Below are positions 8,392-18,277 of a DNA stretch of 64,000 nt, piece by piece. This DNA comes from Pararhizobium qamdonense (lineage in GTDB: Bacteria; Pseudomonadota; Alphaproteobacteria; Rhizobiales; Rhizobiaceae): contig NZ_CP119566.1 of assembly GCF_029277445.1 (NCBI RefSeq), forward strand, positions 4,156,001-4,220,000. The letters run 5' to 3'. Position 1 is the stretch's first letter. Every line of letters starts with the position of its first letter. A program made the position numbers and the translations under genes. Under the pieces are notes generated by a model. It was not told the DNA's origin and did not search any database. It saw nothing but the letters and a program-made list of their open reading frames with translations.

Positions 8392-11300
8392 ATGAGCCTG
8401 CCGCAGCCACAAGACACCTCTGCACCATCAGCTCCCTTTGCCGATTTTGCGCCGCCGATCGCTACGCAGACAAAACTGCGCCAGGCAATCACCGCCGCTT
8501 ACCGCCTGCCGGAAACCGAATGCCTGCCGCCGCTGGTCGCCGCCGCCACCCTGCCCGAGGATATCCGCGCCCGGGCCAAGACCACCGCACGCAAGCTGAT
8601 CACCGCCTTGCGCGCCAAACACAAGGGCTCCGGCGTCGAAGGGCTGGTGCATGAATATTCGCTGTCGAGTCAGGAAGGCGTGGCGCTGATGTGCCTGGCC
8701 GAAGCTCTTTTGCGGATTCCCGACACGGCCACCCGCGATGCGCTGATCCGTGACAAGATTGCCGATGGCGACTGGCGCTCGCATATTGGCGGCGGCCGGT
8801 CCCTGTTCGTCAATGCCGCCACCTGGGGCCTCGTCGTCACCGGCAAGCTGACCTCCACCGTCAATGACCGCAGCCTCTCGGCAGCGCTGACGCGGCTGAT
8901 CGCGCGCGCGGGCGAACCGGTGATCCGCCGTGGCGTCGACATGGCGATGCGGATGATGGGCGAACAGTTCGTCACCGGCGAAACCATCGACGAGGCGCTG
9001 AAGCGCTCGCGCCCGCTGGAGGCCAAGGGCTTCCGCTATTCCTACGACATGCTGGGCGAAGCCGCGACCACGGCCGCTGATGCCAAGCGCTACTATGCCG
9101 ATTACGAAAATGCCATCCATGCGATCGGCAAGGCCTCCAACGGCCGCGGCATCTATGAAGGCCCCGGTATCTCGATCAAGCTCTCGGCGCTGCATCCGCG
9201 CTATGTCCGCGCCCAGAGCGCCCGCGTTATGGCTGAGCTGCTGCCCAAGGTGAAGGCGCTGGCGCTGATTGCCAAGAGCTACGACATCGGCCTCAATATA
9301 GACGCGGAAGAGGCAGACCGGCTGGAACTGTCGCTGGACCTGCTCGAAGCGCTGCGCCTCGATCCTGCCTTGTCGGGCTGGAACGGCATGGGCTTCGTCG
9401 TCCAGGCCTATGGCAAGCGCTGCCCGTTCGTTCTCGATTTCATCATCGATCTCGCCCGCCGCTCCGGTCACCGGATGATGGTGCGCCTCGTCAAGGGCGC
9501 CTATTGGGACGCCGAGATCAAGCGTGCCCAGATCGATGGCCTCGATGGTTTCCCGGTCTATACCCGCAAGATATACACCGACATTTCCTACATCGCCTGC
9601 GCCCGCAAATTGCTGGATGCGGCCGATGTGATCTTCCCACAGTTCGCCACGCACAATGCCCAGTCGCTGGCGGCGATCTACGAAATGGCCGGGCCCGACT
9701 TCAAGGTGGGAAAATACGAGTTCCAATGCCTGCATGGCATGGGCGAACCGCTCTATGACGAGGTTGTCGGCAAGGCCAATCTTGACCGCCCCTGCCGCAT
9801 CTATGCGCCGGTTGGCACGCATGAGACGCTGCTTGCCTATCTCGTGCGCCGCCTGCTGGAAAACGGCGCCAATTCCTCCTTCGTCAACCGCATTGCCGAT
9901 CCGGCCGTGTCGATCGACGAGCTGATCGCCGACCCTGTCGATACCGTGCGCGCCATGCCCGTCATGGGCGCCCAGCATGAACAGATCAAACTGCCTGTCG
10001 ACCTTTATGCCGGCCGCAGCAATTCCGCAGGCCTCGATCTTTCCAACGAAACGTCTCTGGCCATGCTGTCGGAAGCACTGAAAGCGAGCGCTGCGATCGA
10101 CTGGACGGCCGCACCGCATCTTTGCTCTGAAAAGCTGCGCGGCGAGAGCCGTCTTGTCCTCAATCCCGGCGATCACCGCGATGTCGTCGGCTCCGTTGTC
10201 GAGACCGCTGCTGACGATGCCCGCCGGGCTGTCGAGATCGCGCTCGCCGAGGGCGCCGGATGGAGTGCCGTTCCGCCCACCGAGCGCGCCCAATGCCTGG
10301 TACGCGCCGCCGACCTGATGCAGGCCAGCATGCCCAAGCTGCTTGGCCTGATCGTGCGCGAAGCCGGCAAGTCGCTGCCGAACGCGATTGCCGAGGTGCG
10401 CGAAGCCATCGACTTCCTGCGCTATTATGCCGAACAGGCAACCCGTACATTTGGTCCGGCCCATCAGGCGCTCGGCCCCATCGTCTGCATCAGCCCGTGG
10501 AATTTTCCGCTGGCCATCTTCTGCGGCCAGATCGCCGCAGCGCTGGTCGCCGGAAATCCGGTTCTGGCCAAGCCCGCCGAAGAAACCCCGCTGATCGCGG
10601 CCGAAGGCGTGCGCATCCTGCATGAGGCCGGCATCCCGCCGGAAGCGCTGCAACTGCTTCCGGGCGACGGCCGTGTCGGTGCAGCCCTGGTCGGCGCGCC
10701 GAATATTGCCGGCGTGATGTTCACCGGCTCGACCGAGGTCGCCCGGCTGATCCAGGCGCAGCTGGCTGAGCGGCTGTCCGCATCGGGCAAGCCGGTGCCG
10801 CTGATTGCCGAAACCGGCGGCCAGAACGCCATGATCGTTGACAGTTCGGCCCTTGCCGAACAGGTAGTTGGCGATGTCATTGCGTCCGCCTTCGACAGCG
10901 CCGGCCAGCGCTGCTCGGCGCTGCGCGTGCTCTGCCTGCAGGACGATGTTGCCGACCGCGTGCTCACCATGCTGAAGGGCGCGCTGCACGAGCTCGATAT
11001 CGGCCGCACCGACCGCCTGGCTGTCGATGTCGGCCCGGTCATCACGGCGGAAGCCAAGGAGATCATCGAAAAGCATATCGACGCCATGCGCGGCATCGGC
11101 GCCAAGGTCGAGCAGATCGCGCTATCTCCAGCCACGGCAAACGGCACGTTCGTGCCGCCAACGATCATCGAGCTGAAGCAGCTTTCCGACCTCAAGCGCG
11201 AAGTCTTCGGCCCGGTCCTGCATGTGCTGCGCTACGAGCGCGACGATCTCGACCGGCTGATCGACGACATCAATGCCACCGGCTACGGCCTGACATTCGG

Positions 11301-12084
11301 GCTGCACACGCGCCTGGACGAGACCATTGCCCATGTCACCTCGCGGGTGAAGGCCGGCAATCTCTACGTCAACCGCAACATCATCGGCGCCGTCGTCGGC
11401 GTCCAGCCCTTTGGCGGGCGCGGCCTGTCGGGCACCGGTCCGAAAGCCGGCGGCCCGCTCTATCTCGGCCGTCTCGTCACCACGCCGCCGGTGCCGCCGC
11501 AGCACAGCTCGGTTCATACCGATCCAGTTCTGCTCGATTTCGCCAAGTGGCTGGATAGCAAGGGCCTGAGAACCCAGGCGCAGGACGCCCGCGAGACCGG
11601 CAGCCAGTCGGCGCTCGGCCTCACGACCGAGCTTGCCGGGCCGGTTGGCGAAATCAACCTCTACGCCCTGCATCCGCGCGGAAAGATCCTGCTGGTGCCG
11701 CAGACGGCCGATGGCCTTTACCGCCAGCTTGCCGCCGTATTCGCAACCGGCAATACGGCCGTGGTCGATACCACATCCGGCCTGAAGGAAGCTCTGGCAT
11801 CGCTGCCGGCCACCGTTGCCGCCCGCGTGTCCTTCACGGCCGACTGGCGCATGGATGTGCCGTTTGCCGGCGCGCTGATCGAGGGCGAGGCGGAGCGCGT
11901 GCGCACCGTCAACAGGCAGATCGCCACCCTTCCCGGCCCGCTGGTTCTGGTCCAGGCCGCATCGACGGCCGAACTGTCCAAAAACCCGGATGCCTATTGC
12001 CTCAACTGGCTGTTGGAAGAAGTCTCGACCAGCATCAACACGGCAGCCGCCGGCGGAAATGCCAGCCTGATGTCGATCGGGTAA
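8392..12084 (+). CDS. putA: Bifunctional proline dehydrogenase / L-glutamate γ-semialdehyde dehydrogenase PutA
   Basis: Oxidises proline to glutamate in two steps: FAD-linked proline dehydrogenase, then NAD-dependent P5C dehydrogenase with substrate channelling. It has 1230 residues. The start is the ATG preceded by AAAAGGGA; an upstream in-frame start is less likely. The N-terminal arm and (βα)8 proline dehydrogenase domain (~170-490) contain CLHGMGEPLYDEV. The aldehyde dehydrogenase domain (~560-1020) contains ISPWNFPLAIF, GSTEVARLI, ETGGQN and the catalytic Cys841 in GQRCSALR. A C-terminal ~200-residue ALDH-like fold completes it. There is no N-terminal ribbon-helix-helix, so unlike E. coli PutA it should not act as its own repressor. 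No divergent putR is seen here. Confidence 0.96.
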   Translation: MSLPQPQDTSAPSAPFADFAPPIATQTKLRQAITAAYRLPETECLPPLVAAATLPEDIRARAKTTARKLITALRAKHKGSGVEGLVHEYSLSSQEGVALMCLAEALLRIPDTATRDALIRDKIADGDWRSHIGGGRSLFVNAATWGLVVTGKLTSTVNDRSLSAALTRLIARAGEPVIRRGVDMAMRMMGEQFVTGETIDEALKRSRPLEAKGFRYSYDMLGEAATTAADAKRYYADYENAIHAIGKASNGRGIYEGPGISIKLSALHPRYVRAQSARVMAELLPKVKALALIAKSYDIGLNIDAEEADRLELSLDLLEALRLDPALSGWNGMGFVVQAYGKRCPFVLDFIIDLARRSGHRMMVRLVKGAYWDAEIKRAQIDGLDGFPVYTRKIYTDISYIACARKLLDAADVIFPQFATHNAQSLAAIYEMAGPDFKVGKYEFQCLHGMGEPLYDEVVGKANLDRPCRIYAPVGTHETLLAYLVRRLLENGANSSFVNRIADPAVSIDELIADPVDTVRAMPVMGAQHEQIKLPVDLYAGRSNSAGLDLSNETSLAMLSEALKASAAIDWTAAPHLCSEKLRGESRLVLNPGDHRDVVGSVVETAADDARRAVEIALAEGAGWSAVPPTERAQCLVRAADLMQASMPKLLGLIVREAGKSLPNAIAEVREAIDFLRYYAEQATRTFGPAHQALGPIVCISPWNFPLAIFCGQIAAALVAGNPVLAKPAEETPLIAAEGVRILHEAGIPPEALQLLPGDGRVGAALVGAPNIAGVMFTGSTEVARLIQAQLAERLSASGKPVPLIAETGGQNAMIVDSSALAEQVVGDVIASAFDSAGQRCSALRVLCLQDDVADRVLTMLKGALHELDIGRTDRLAVDVGPVITAEAKEIIEKHIDAMRGIGAKVEQIALSPATANGTFVPPTIIELKQLSDLKREVFGPVLHVLRYERDDLDRLIDDINATGYGLTFGLHTRLDETIAHVTSRVKAGNLYVNRNIIGAVVGVQPFGGRGLSGTGPKAGGPLYLGRLVTTPPVPPQHSSVHTDPVLLDFAKWLDSKGLRTQAQDARETGSQSALGLTTELAGPVGEINLYALHPRGKILLVPQTADGLYRQLAAVFATGNTAVVDTTSGLKEALASLPATVAARVSFTADWRMDVPFAGALIEGEAERVRTVNRQIATLPGPLVLVQAASTAELSKNPDAYCLNWLLEEVSTSINTAAAGGNASLMSIG

Positions 12085-12161
12085 GGAAGGCTTGCGCTCC
12101 GGATGGGCCCGTTTCGAGCTTTCATCCGGGTGGCGCGGTTGGGTGCCGTCCCGTGGCGGCC

Positions 12162-12578
12162 TCAACCGTCCGGGAACTCCCGGTATTGCGGTAGACCATC
12201 GGTGATATCGTACCACGGCGCTTTCGAGCCGACGAAAATATGCGCGGTGGGCCGGATCGTGGGGGTATCGACCAGCGTGCCCATCGGCACATGGACATAG
12301 GCGCCTTCACGCACCACCGAATAGACCAGCGAACCGCAGGTGGCGCAATGCACGTCGTGCGCCTCATCGGGATTGCCGTAAACCAAAACCGCCTCATCGC
12401 CCTTCAAGACCCGCATCCGCTCCCGCGCGATCCCAGCAATCGGCTTGAACGCCGATCCGGTGGTGCGGCGGCAGTTGGAGCAATGGCAGTTCATCGCATA
12501 TTCAAAAGCGTCCTCAACCTGATATTCGACAGCGCCGCAAAGGCACTTTCCGGTGAGCAGCAGGGGTCTTTCGGGCAT
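12162..12578 (-). CDS. GFA-family (glutathione-dependent formaldehyde-activating enzyme-like) protein
   Basis: A 138-residue zinc protein of the Mss4-like GFA fold. Metal-binding cysteines appear in the standard order: CLCGAVEY near the N-terminus, CHCSNCRR around residue 32, and CATCGSLVY around residue 80. The start used here (MPERPLLLTGK) has a GGAG site 7 bases upstream; longer in-frame extensions cross a RIME repeat and are unlikely. The family name comes from S-(hydroxymethyl)glutathione synthase, but most members have no proven substrate, so only the family is claimed. It converges on putA. Confidence 0.85.
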   Translation of the reverse strand: MPERPLLLTGKCLCGAVEYQVEDAFEYAMNCHCSNCRRTTGSAFKPIAGIARERMRVLKGDEAVLVYGNPDEAHDVHCATCGSLVYSVVREGAYVHVPMGTLVDTPTIRPTAHIFVGSKAPWYDITDGLPQYREFPDG

Positions 12579-12692
12579 GGCATGTCTCCGCATCGGCGAG
12601 CGACAGATTGGCCCGCGCCGGGAAAGACCACAACCAGATGATCGCAAAAAACCGGACAATAGCTGATTATGGACATCGAAACCGCCGCGCAC

Positions 12693-12840
12693 TCCCTCTT
12701 CTCCCCAGCGGGGAGAAGGTGGCCCGGAGGGCCGGATGAGGGGGGCGAAGCCAACTCCACACACCCTGCCATCAGCTCCGGATATGCCGAACACCCCCCT
12801 CATCCTCCCTTCGGGCACCTTCTCCCCCAGGGGAGAAGGG
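12693..12840. repeat. RIME-like intergenic palindromic repeat, copy 2
   Basis: Left arm CTTCTCCCCAGCGGGGAGAAG followed by GGCCCGGAGGGCCGGATGAG. The right arm repeats this inverted (CTCATCCTCCCTTCGGGCAC, then CTTCTCCCCCAGGGGAGAAG). It lies between the GFA gene and dapF and is the best-preserved intact copy for comparison with the IS-split copy 3. Confidence 0.8.
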
Positions 12841-12936
12841 GAACGGCCACCTGCCCGCTCAACCAAGGGAAGGCCCACTGGTAATTTGTCCCCGTTTCCG
12901 CCATATAGACCCCAAGAAACGATGGAAATGAATGTC

Positions 12937-13848
12937 ATGAGCACTCCGGTCGAATTCGCTGTCATGAACGGGCTTGGCAACAAGATCCTGGTCGTCGATA
13001 TGCGTGGGCGCCGGGACAAGGTGACGCCGGAGGCGGCCATCGCGATCAATGCGCATGCCGATACCCGGTTCGACCAGATCATGGCGATCCATGATCCGAA
13101 GGCCGAGGGCACCGACGCGTTTATCGACATCCTCAATTCCGACGGTTCAAAGGCGCAGGCCTGCGGCAACGGTACGCGCTGCGTCGTGCAGGCGCTTGCA
13201 GCCGAGACCGGCAAGAAGGCGTTCACCTTCCAGACCGTCGCCGGCATCCTGAATGCGCAGGAACATGCCGACGGGACCATTTCCGTCGATATGGGCACGC
13301 CCGTTTTTGCCTGGGACAAGATCCCGCTCTCGGAAGAATTCTACGATACCAGCCGCATCGAGCTGCAGATCGGCCCGATCGACGATCCGGTCCTGCATTC
13401 GCCCTCCGTCATGTCGATGGGCAATCCGCATGCAATCTTCTGGGTCGATCGCGATGTCATGTCGTTCGATCTCGAACGCTTCGGCCCGCTGCTCGAAAAC
13501 CACCCGATGTTTCCCGAACGCGCCAATATCACCCTTGCGCAGGTCACCTCGCCCATGTCGGTGACGACCCGCACCTGGGAACGCGGCGCTGGCCTGACGC
13601 TCGCCTGCGGCTCGGCCGCCTGTTCTGCCGCAGTTTCGGCTGCCCGCACCGGCCGCACCGGCCGCAATGTCGCAATCACGGTCGCCAGCGCCACGCCGCC
13701 CGGCATCCTCACCATCGAATGGCGCGAGCGCGACGACCATGTCATCATGACCGGCCCGGCCGAATGGGAATGGTCCGGCACGGTCGATCCCACGACCGGT
13801 CTCTGGTTCCGCGACGACGAACCACGGGCGGAAAGTGCCGCGCTTTGA
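12937..13848 (+). CDS. dapF: Diaminopimelate epimerase
   Basis: Converts LL- to meso-diaminopimelate for lysine and peptidoglycan synthesis. It has 303 residues from the ATG giving [16 protein letters not shown]; an ATG five codons upstream is also possible. The two catalytic cysteines lie in the expected signatures QACGNGTRC (around residue 74) and [12 protein letters not shown] (around residue 228). [11 protein letters not shown] is also conserved. Its stop overlaps the TTG start of mtaB (TTGA), so the two are translationally coupled, and ftsY follows. dapD and dapE lie 35-45 kb downstream. Confidence 0.96.
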   Translation: MSTPVEFAVMNGLGNKILVVDMRGRRDKVTPEAAIAINAHADTRFDQIMAIHDPKAEGTDAFIDILNSDGSKAQACGNGTRCVVQALAAETGKKAFTFQTVAGILNAQEHADGTISVDMGTPVFAWDKIPLSEEFYDTSRIELQIGPIDDPVLHSPSVMSMGNPHAIFWVDRDVMSFDLERFGPLLENHPMFPERANITLAQVTSPMSVTTRTWERGAGLTLACGSAACSAAVSAARTGRTGRNVAITVASATPPGILTIEWRERDDHVIMTGPAEWEWSGTVDPTTGLWFRDDEPRAESAAL

Positions 13849-15137
13849 GCGGCGTCGATGTCATAACCTTCGGCTGCCGTCTCAACACCTATGAATCCGA
13901 AGTGATGCGGGCGCAGGCCGAAAAGGCGGGGCTGAACAATGCCATCCTCGTCAATACCTGCGCCGTGACCGGCGAGGCCGTGCGCCAGGCCCGCCAGGCG
14001 ATCCGCCGGGCGCGCCGCGACAATCCGCATGCGCGCATCATCGTCACCGGCTGTGCCGCCCAGACCGAAAAGCAGACCTTTGCCGAAATGCCCGAGGTCG
14101 ACGCCGTGCTCGGCAACGAGGACAAGCTGACGAGCGCCTCTTACCGCGCGTTGCCTGATTTCGGCGTATCGGCTGAGGAAAAACTGCGCGTCAACGATAT
14201 CATGAGCGTGCGCGAAACGGCGCCGCAGATGGTCAAGCTGATCGAGGGCAATGTGCGCGCCTTCATCCAGGTGCAGAATGGTTGCGACCACCGCTGCACC
14301 TTCTGCATCATCCCCTATGGCCGTGGCAATTCCCGCTCCGTGCCGATGGGCGCCGTCGTCGATCAGGCGCGTAAACTGACGGATAGCGGCTACCGCGAGA
14401 TCGTGCTGACCGGCGTCGATGCGACGAGCTATGGCGGCGACCTGCCGGGAACGCCATCGCTTGGGCTTCTGGCAAAGACATTGTTGAAACAGGTGCCGGA
14501 TATCCTGCGCCTGCGCCTCTCCTCGATCGACAGCATCGAGGCGGACAGCCATTTGATGGACCTGATCGCGGATGAGCCGCGTTTCATGCCGCATCTGCAC
14601 CTGTCGCTGCAGCATGGCGACGACATGATCCTGAAGCGGATGAAGCGCCGCCACTCAAGCGAGGATGCCCTGGCGTTCATTCGCGACGTGCGGCGGCTGC
14701 GTCCGGACGTAAGCTTTGGCGCCGACATGATCGCAGGCTTTCCGACCGAGACCGAAGAGATGTTTGACAATGCGATTGCGCTGGCCAAGGAGGCCAATAT
14801 CGCCCATCTGCATGTCTTTCCCTATTCGCCGCGCGCAGGAACGCCCGCCGCCCGCATGCCGCAACTCGACCGCGCTTTGGTGAAAGAACGGGCCGCCCGG
14901 CTGCGCGCCACTGGACTTCAGCTGCAGCAGGCCCATCTTGACAGCATGATCGGAACGCAGCAAAGCCTGCTTGTCGAGAACAACGGCTTGGCACATACGG
15001 AAAATTTCACGCTTGCCGCCGTCCCCGGCCTGAAGCCGCGCGCTATCGTGCAGGCTCGGATTACCGGCCATGACGGCAAGCATCTCATGCTGGCAGCCCA
15101 AAATGGTGAAGCGGTTTTGGAGCGGCGGCAGGCATAG
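13845..15137 (+). CDS. mtaB: tRNA (N6-threonylcarbamoyladenosine(37)-C2)-methylthiotransferase MtaB
   Basis: Radical-SAM enzyme that adds a methylthio group to t6A37 in ANN-decoding tRNAs. It has 430 residues. The start is TTG overlapping the dapF stop, giving [20 protein letters not shown]. The N-terminal UPF0004 domain carries three cluster cysteines ([21 protein letters not shown]). The radical-SAM motif CDHRCTFC (Cys147, 151 and 154) is followed by [11 protein letters not shown]-terminal TRAM-like region spans ~365-430. Absence of MiaB-type features and the dapF-mtaB-ftsY order, common in Rhizobiales, favour MtaB over MiaB/RimO. Confidence 0.92.
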   Translation: MSGVDVITFGCRLNTYESEVMRAQAEKAGLNNAILVNTCAVTGEAVRQARQAIRRARRDNPHARIIVTGCAAQTEKQTFAEMPEVDAVLGNEDKLTSASYRALPDFGVSAEEKLRVNDIMSVRETAPQMVKLIEGNVRAFIQVQNGCDHRCTFCIIPYGRGNSRSVPMGAVVDQARKLTDSGYREIVLTGVDATSYGGDLPGTPSLGLLAKTLLKQVPDILRLRLSSIDSIEADSHLMDLIADEPRFMPHLHLSLQHGDDMILKRMKRRHSSEDALAFIRDVRRLRPDVSFGADMIAGFPTETEEMFDNAIALAKEANIAHLHVFPYSPRAGTPAARMPQLDRALVKERAARLRATGLQLQQAHLDSMIGTQQSLLVENNGLAHTENFTLAAVPGLKPRAIVQARITGHDGKHLMLAAQNGEAVLERRQA

Positions 15138-15214
15138 ATACGGGATCTGAAGCGCTGCGCGCCTCAGTCATGCAATTGATGGCCGCCGACGCGGCCTGAG
15201 TTTACGGAATTGAA

Positions 15215-16858
15215 ATGGCGCTCAGCTTTCTGAAAAAGGTCTTCACATTCGGCAAGGACAAGCCGGCCGAAGGCGAGCCAACTGCCACGCCGGCGGCCGA
15301 TGCGGTCATGGACCAGGCGGAATCGACGTTCAGCCCGGAGGAAACCCGGGCGATCGAAGCCGAGCTCGAGCCGCATTCGCGCATCGAAGACCTGCCGGTC
15401 GCAGCAGACCCCGTCCTGCCGGAGGAAATGGATACGGCGGGCGGACCCTCTGCCGATGCGGTTGAAGCGCCTGAATTCGTGGATGAAGCTTCTGAAGAAG
15501 AGGTGGAGACCCCGGCCATTCTTCCTGCCGTCGAAGAGATCGGCGATATCGGCCTGATCCCGCTCTCTTTGCTGGAGGCGGAGGCCGAAGCGGCCGAGAT
15601 CGCGGAAAGCGCAGCACCCCCCTCTGTCCCTTCGGGACATCTCCCCCTCAAGGGGGGAGATCAGACGGAGAATAAGGCTCTTTCCGCGCGCGATGCACCT
15701 TCGGAAGGAACGCCGGAGCCAGCTACGGGTCCAATCTCCCCCCTTGAGGGGGAGATGTCGGTGCAACCGACAGAGGGGGGTACACCCTCCACGACCTCAG
15801 AAGCCGCAACTTTCGCCGAAACCGCGCCACAGCCGCTCTCTCCCCTTGAGGGGGAGATGCCCCCCGCAACCCCCATCCTCCCAAAAGGCTTCGCCACCGG
15901 CAGCGCCGTCCAGCCGGCACCGGAGGCGCCGAAACAGAAACTCACCTGGTTCCAGCGCCTGCGCCAGGGGCTTTCGCGCACATCCTCGCAGCTGACCGGC
16001 CAGATCACCGCGCTGTTCACCAAGCGCAAGCTCGATGACGAAACGCTGCAGGATCTGGAAGACCTGTTGATCCAGGCGGACCTCGGCGTCGAGACGGCGC
16101 TGCGCATCACCGATACGCTGGCTTCCGAGCGCTATGGCAAGGACGTGTCCGGCGAAGACGTCTCGCGCATCATGGCTGCCGAGATCACCAAGGTTCTGGC
16201 CCCCGTCGCCAAGCCGCTGCAGCTCGACCTCAGCCACAAGCCGCATGTCATTCTCGTCGTCGGCGTCAACGGCACCGGCAAGACCACGACCATCGGCAAG
16301 CTGGCGGCAAAACTGTCGGGCGCCGGCCTGAAAGTCATGCTAGCCGCCGGCGACACGTTCCGGGCAGCCGCCATCGAGCAGCTGAAAATCTGGGCCGAGC
16401 GCACCAAATCCGATATCGTCTCCTCAAAACTCGGCGCCGATGCAGCGGGCCTTGCTTACGAGGCTTTCGAGCAGGCGCGGCTGAAAAAGAGCGACGTGCT
16501 GATCATCGATACCGCCGGCCGCCTGCAGAACCGCACGGAGCTGATGGCGGAGTTGGAAAAGATCGTCCGCGTGCTCGGCAAGCTCGATCCCGATGCACCG
16601 CATACCGTGTTGCAGACACTGGACGCCACGACCGGCCAGAACGCCCTCAACCAGGTGGAAATCTTCCGCAATGTGGCGGGGGTCAACGGCCTGATCATGA
16701 CCAAGCTCGACGGCACCGCGCGCGGTGGCATCCTCGTCGCCATTTCCGCCAAGCACAAGCTGCCGGTCTATTTCATCGGCGTCGGCGAGGGCGTGGACGA
16801 TCTGGAACCGTTCGAGGCCAAGGACTTTGCCGAGGCCATCGCCGGAATTCCCCATTGA
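15215..16858 (+). CDS. ftsY: Signal recognition particle receptor FtsY with repeat-bearing acidic N-terminus
   Basis: SRP receptor GTPase that docks ribosome-SRP complexes at the membrane. It has 547 residues. Residues ~20-240 form an acidic, low-complexity A-domain. The NG domain (~245-547) carries GVNGTGKTTTIGKLA (G1, ~349), DTFRAAAIEQL (G2), DTAGRLQN (G3), TKLDGTARGG (G4 region) and the closing VGEGVDDLEPF. The A-domain is unusually punctuated by RIME-like palindromes read in frame (residues ~134-189 and ~208-217), producing repeated SPLEGEM-type peptides. The NG domain itself appears intact. It follows mtaB by 77 bp and precedes ispZ. Confidence 0.95.
   Translation: MALSFLKKVFTFGKDKPAEGEPTATPAADAVMDQAESTFSPEETRAIEAELEPHSRIEDLPVAADPVLPEEMDTAGGPSADAVEAPEFVDEASEEEVETPAILPAVEEIGDIGLIPLSLLEAEAEAAEIAESAAPPSVPSGHLPLKGGDQTENKALSARDAPSEGTPEPATGPISPLEGEMSVQPTEGGTPSTTSEAATFAETAPQPLSPLEGEMPPATPILPKGFATGSAVQPAPEAPKQKLTWFQRLRQGLSRTSSQLTGQITALFTKRKLDDETLQDLEDLLIQADLGVETALRITDTLASERYGKDVSGEDVSRIMAAEITKVLAPVAKPLQLDLSHKPHVILVVGVNGTGKTTTIGKLAAKLSGAGLKVMLAAGDTFRAAAIEQLKIWAERTKSDIVSSKLGADAAGLAYEAFEQARLKKSDVLIIDTAGRLQNRTELMAELEKIVRVLGKLDPDAPHTVLQTLDATTGQNALNQVEIFRNVAGVNGLIMTKLDGTARGGILVAISAKHKLPVYFIGVGEGVDDLEPFEAKDFAEAIAGIPH
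15616..15781. repeat. RIME-like palindromic element inside ftsY (complete)
   Basis: Left arm (15616-15661) and right arm (15735-15781) are inverted copies: CCCCCCTCTGTC, then ACATCTCCCCCTCAAGGGGG, mirrored by CTCCCCCCTTGAGGGGGAGAT and GACAGAGGGGGG. The unit is about 166 bp and is read without a stop or frameshift as part of FtsY. Confidence 0.8.
15836..15866. repeat. Partial RIME-like arm inside ftsY
   Basis: CTCTCCCCTTGAGGGGGAGATG followed by CCCCCC repeats the core of the right arm of the neighbouring complete element and encodes another LSPLEGEMPP peptide. It looks like a second, truncated insertion or an internal duplication. Confidence 0.7.
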
Positions 16859-16901
16859 CCCGGTTTTGCCTTTTTGCTGATGTTATAGGGTCCCGGCACT
16901 C

Positions 16902-16932
16902 CGTCATCCTCGGGTCGGGCCCGGGGATGACG
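16902..16932. terminator. Hairpin after ftsY (CGTCATCC...GGATGACG)
   Basis: 8-bp outer stem CGTCATCC (16902-16909) with GGATGACG (16925-16932) and an inner GC-rich TCGGG/CCCGG stem. There is no T-run, so it is either a weak terminator or a minimal form of the CCGTCAT...ATGACGG repeat seen at 39505 and 44754. Confidence 0.5.
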
Positions 16933-16993
16933 ACAAGAGAGACGAACAGCCCGCAAACCGGGCATGCACGATAACCGCTTTAAGGACGTTACC

Positions 16994-17626
16994 ATGTCAT
17001 CGATCGAGGCGGTCAAGCCGCGCAAGGAAATCAGCCCGCTTCTGAAAATGGTGCTGGAGCTCGGGCCGCTGGTGGTCTTCTTCTTCGCCAATTCGCGCGG
17101 CGAATGGCTGGCGCAGAAATTCCCGGCTTTGACCGAACTCGGCGGGCCGATCTTCATCGCCACCGGCCTGTTCATGGCCGCAACCGCGATCGCGCTGACC
17201 GTCTCCTGGATCCTGACCCGCACCCTGCCGATGATGCCGCTCATCTCCGGCGTCGTCGTCTTCATCTTCGGCGCGCTGACGCTCTATCTGCAGAACGATA
17301 CGTTCATCAAGATGAAGCCCACCATCGTCAACACGCTGTTCGGCGTCATCCTGCTCGGCGGCCTGCTGTTTGGAAAATCGCTGCTCGGCTATGTCTTTCA
17401 TGCCGCCTTCAAGCTCGATGAGGCTGGCTGGCGCAAGCTGACCATCCGCTGGGGTATCTTCTTCCTGTTCCTGGCCGTGCTCAACGAGGTCGTCTGGCGC
17501 AATTTCTCGACCGATTTCTGGGTTGCCTTCAAGGTCTGGGGCACGATGCCGATCACGGTGCTGTTCACCCTGTCGCAAATGCCTGTGATCATGAAGCATT
17601 CGCTCGAGCAGGATGCCAAGAAGTGA
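16994..17626 (+). CDS. ispZ: Septation protein A homologue (IspZ/YciB family)
   Basis: Inner-membrane protein of 210 residues with about five to six hydrophobic helices. The start giving [19 protein letters not shown] has an AAGGA site. Family marks include [13 protein letters not shown] near residue 27, the central [20 protein letters not shown] and the C-terminal [18 protein letters not shown]. Shigella IspZ affects intracellular spread and septation, and E. coli YciB helps maintain the cell envelope. It lies between ftsY and a DUF2585 gene and overlaps the latter by 4 bp (GTGA). Confidence 0.9.
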   Translation: MSSIEAVKPRKEISPLLKMVLELGPLVVFFFANSRGEWLAQKFPALTELGGPIFIATGLFMAATAIALTVSWILTRTLPMMPLISGVVVFIFGALTLYLQNDTFIKMKPTIVNTLFGVILLGGLLFGKSLLGYVFHAAFKLDEAGWRKLTIRWGIFFLFLAVLNEVVWRNFSTDFWVAFKVWGTMPITVLFTLSQMPVIMKHSLEQDAKK

Positions 17627-18216
17627 CGACGCTGGTTCCGGCAGAAAACCGTTCGCCGCGCGCCGCGACGCTCTGGCTTGCCGCGTGCGCTGGCGTTCTC
17701 ATTCTGCAGATCGTCATCGAATATTGGATGGGCCGCACGCCGATCTGCGAATGCGGCTATATCAAGCTGTTCGAACCCAATGCCAATGGTCCGGGCAATT
17801 CGCAGCATCTGGCCGACTGGTATACGCCCTCGCATATCATCCACGGCTTCCTGTTTTACGGGCTTGCCCATCTGACCCTGCGCGGCAAGCCGCTGGCGGC
17901 CAAGCTTCTTTTGGCGCTGGTAATCGAATCCGGCTGGGAACTTCTCGAAAACTCCCCCATCATCATCGACCGCTACCGCACAGCCACCGTCTCGCTCGAC
18001 TATTACGGCGACAGCATTCTCAATTCGGCGATGGACACGGTGTTCATGGCGCTCGGCTTCTTCTTCGCCAGGCAGGCGCCAATCGCCTTGACCGTCGCCA
18101 TCGCCGTCCTCTTCGAGATTTTAACCGGCTGGCTGATCCGCGATAATCTGACGCTGAACGTGCTGATGCTGGTCTATCCGCTGGATTCGGTGAAGGCGTG
18201 GCAGAGCGCGCTTTGA
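17623..18216 (+). CDS. DUF2585 (UPF0314) family membrane protein
   Basis: A 197-residue membrane protein of unknown function, found mainly in Rhizobiales. Start GTG overlaps the ispZ stop. Hydrophobic helices occur near residues 15-35, 75-95, 135-155 and 160-180. Characteristic segments are [31 protein letters not shown] and [18 protein letters not shown]; the charged and histidine residues inside the last two suggest a polar site in the membrane. Translational coupling to ispZ implies a shared envelope role. Confidence 0.85.
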   Translation: MTTLVPAENRSPRAATLWLAACAGVLILQIVIEYWMGRTPICECGYIKLFEPNANGPGNSQHLADWYTPSHIIHGFLFYGLAHLTLRGKPLAAKLLLALVIESGWELLENSPIIIDRYRTATVSLDYYGDSILNSAMDTVFMALGFFFARQAPIALTVAIAVLFEILTGWLIRDNLTLNVLMLVYPLDSVKAWQSAL

Positions 18217-18277
18217 GGGAACGCTCCCTTCACATTGGGCTGCCCGATGCACTATCACCGCGCAAACGGGCCAGCCA

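Noticed and set aside
8428..11076. 882-codon open frame antisense to putA
   Set aside because: Lies wholly opposite the PutA catalytic domains. Its composition (Gly/Ala/Arg/Asp/His-rich) is what GC-rich antisense frames give, and it has no ribosome site or family motif.
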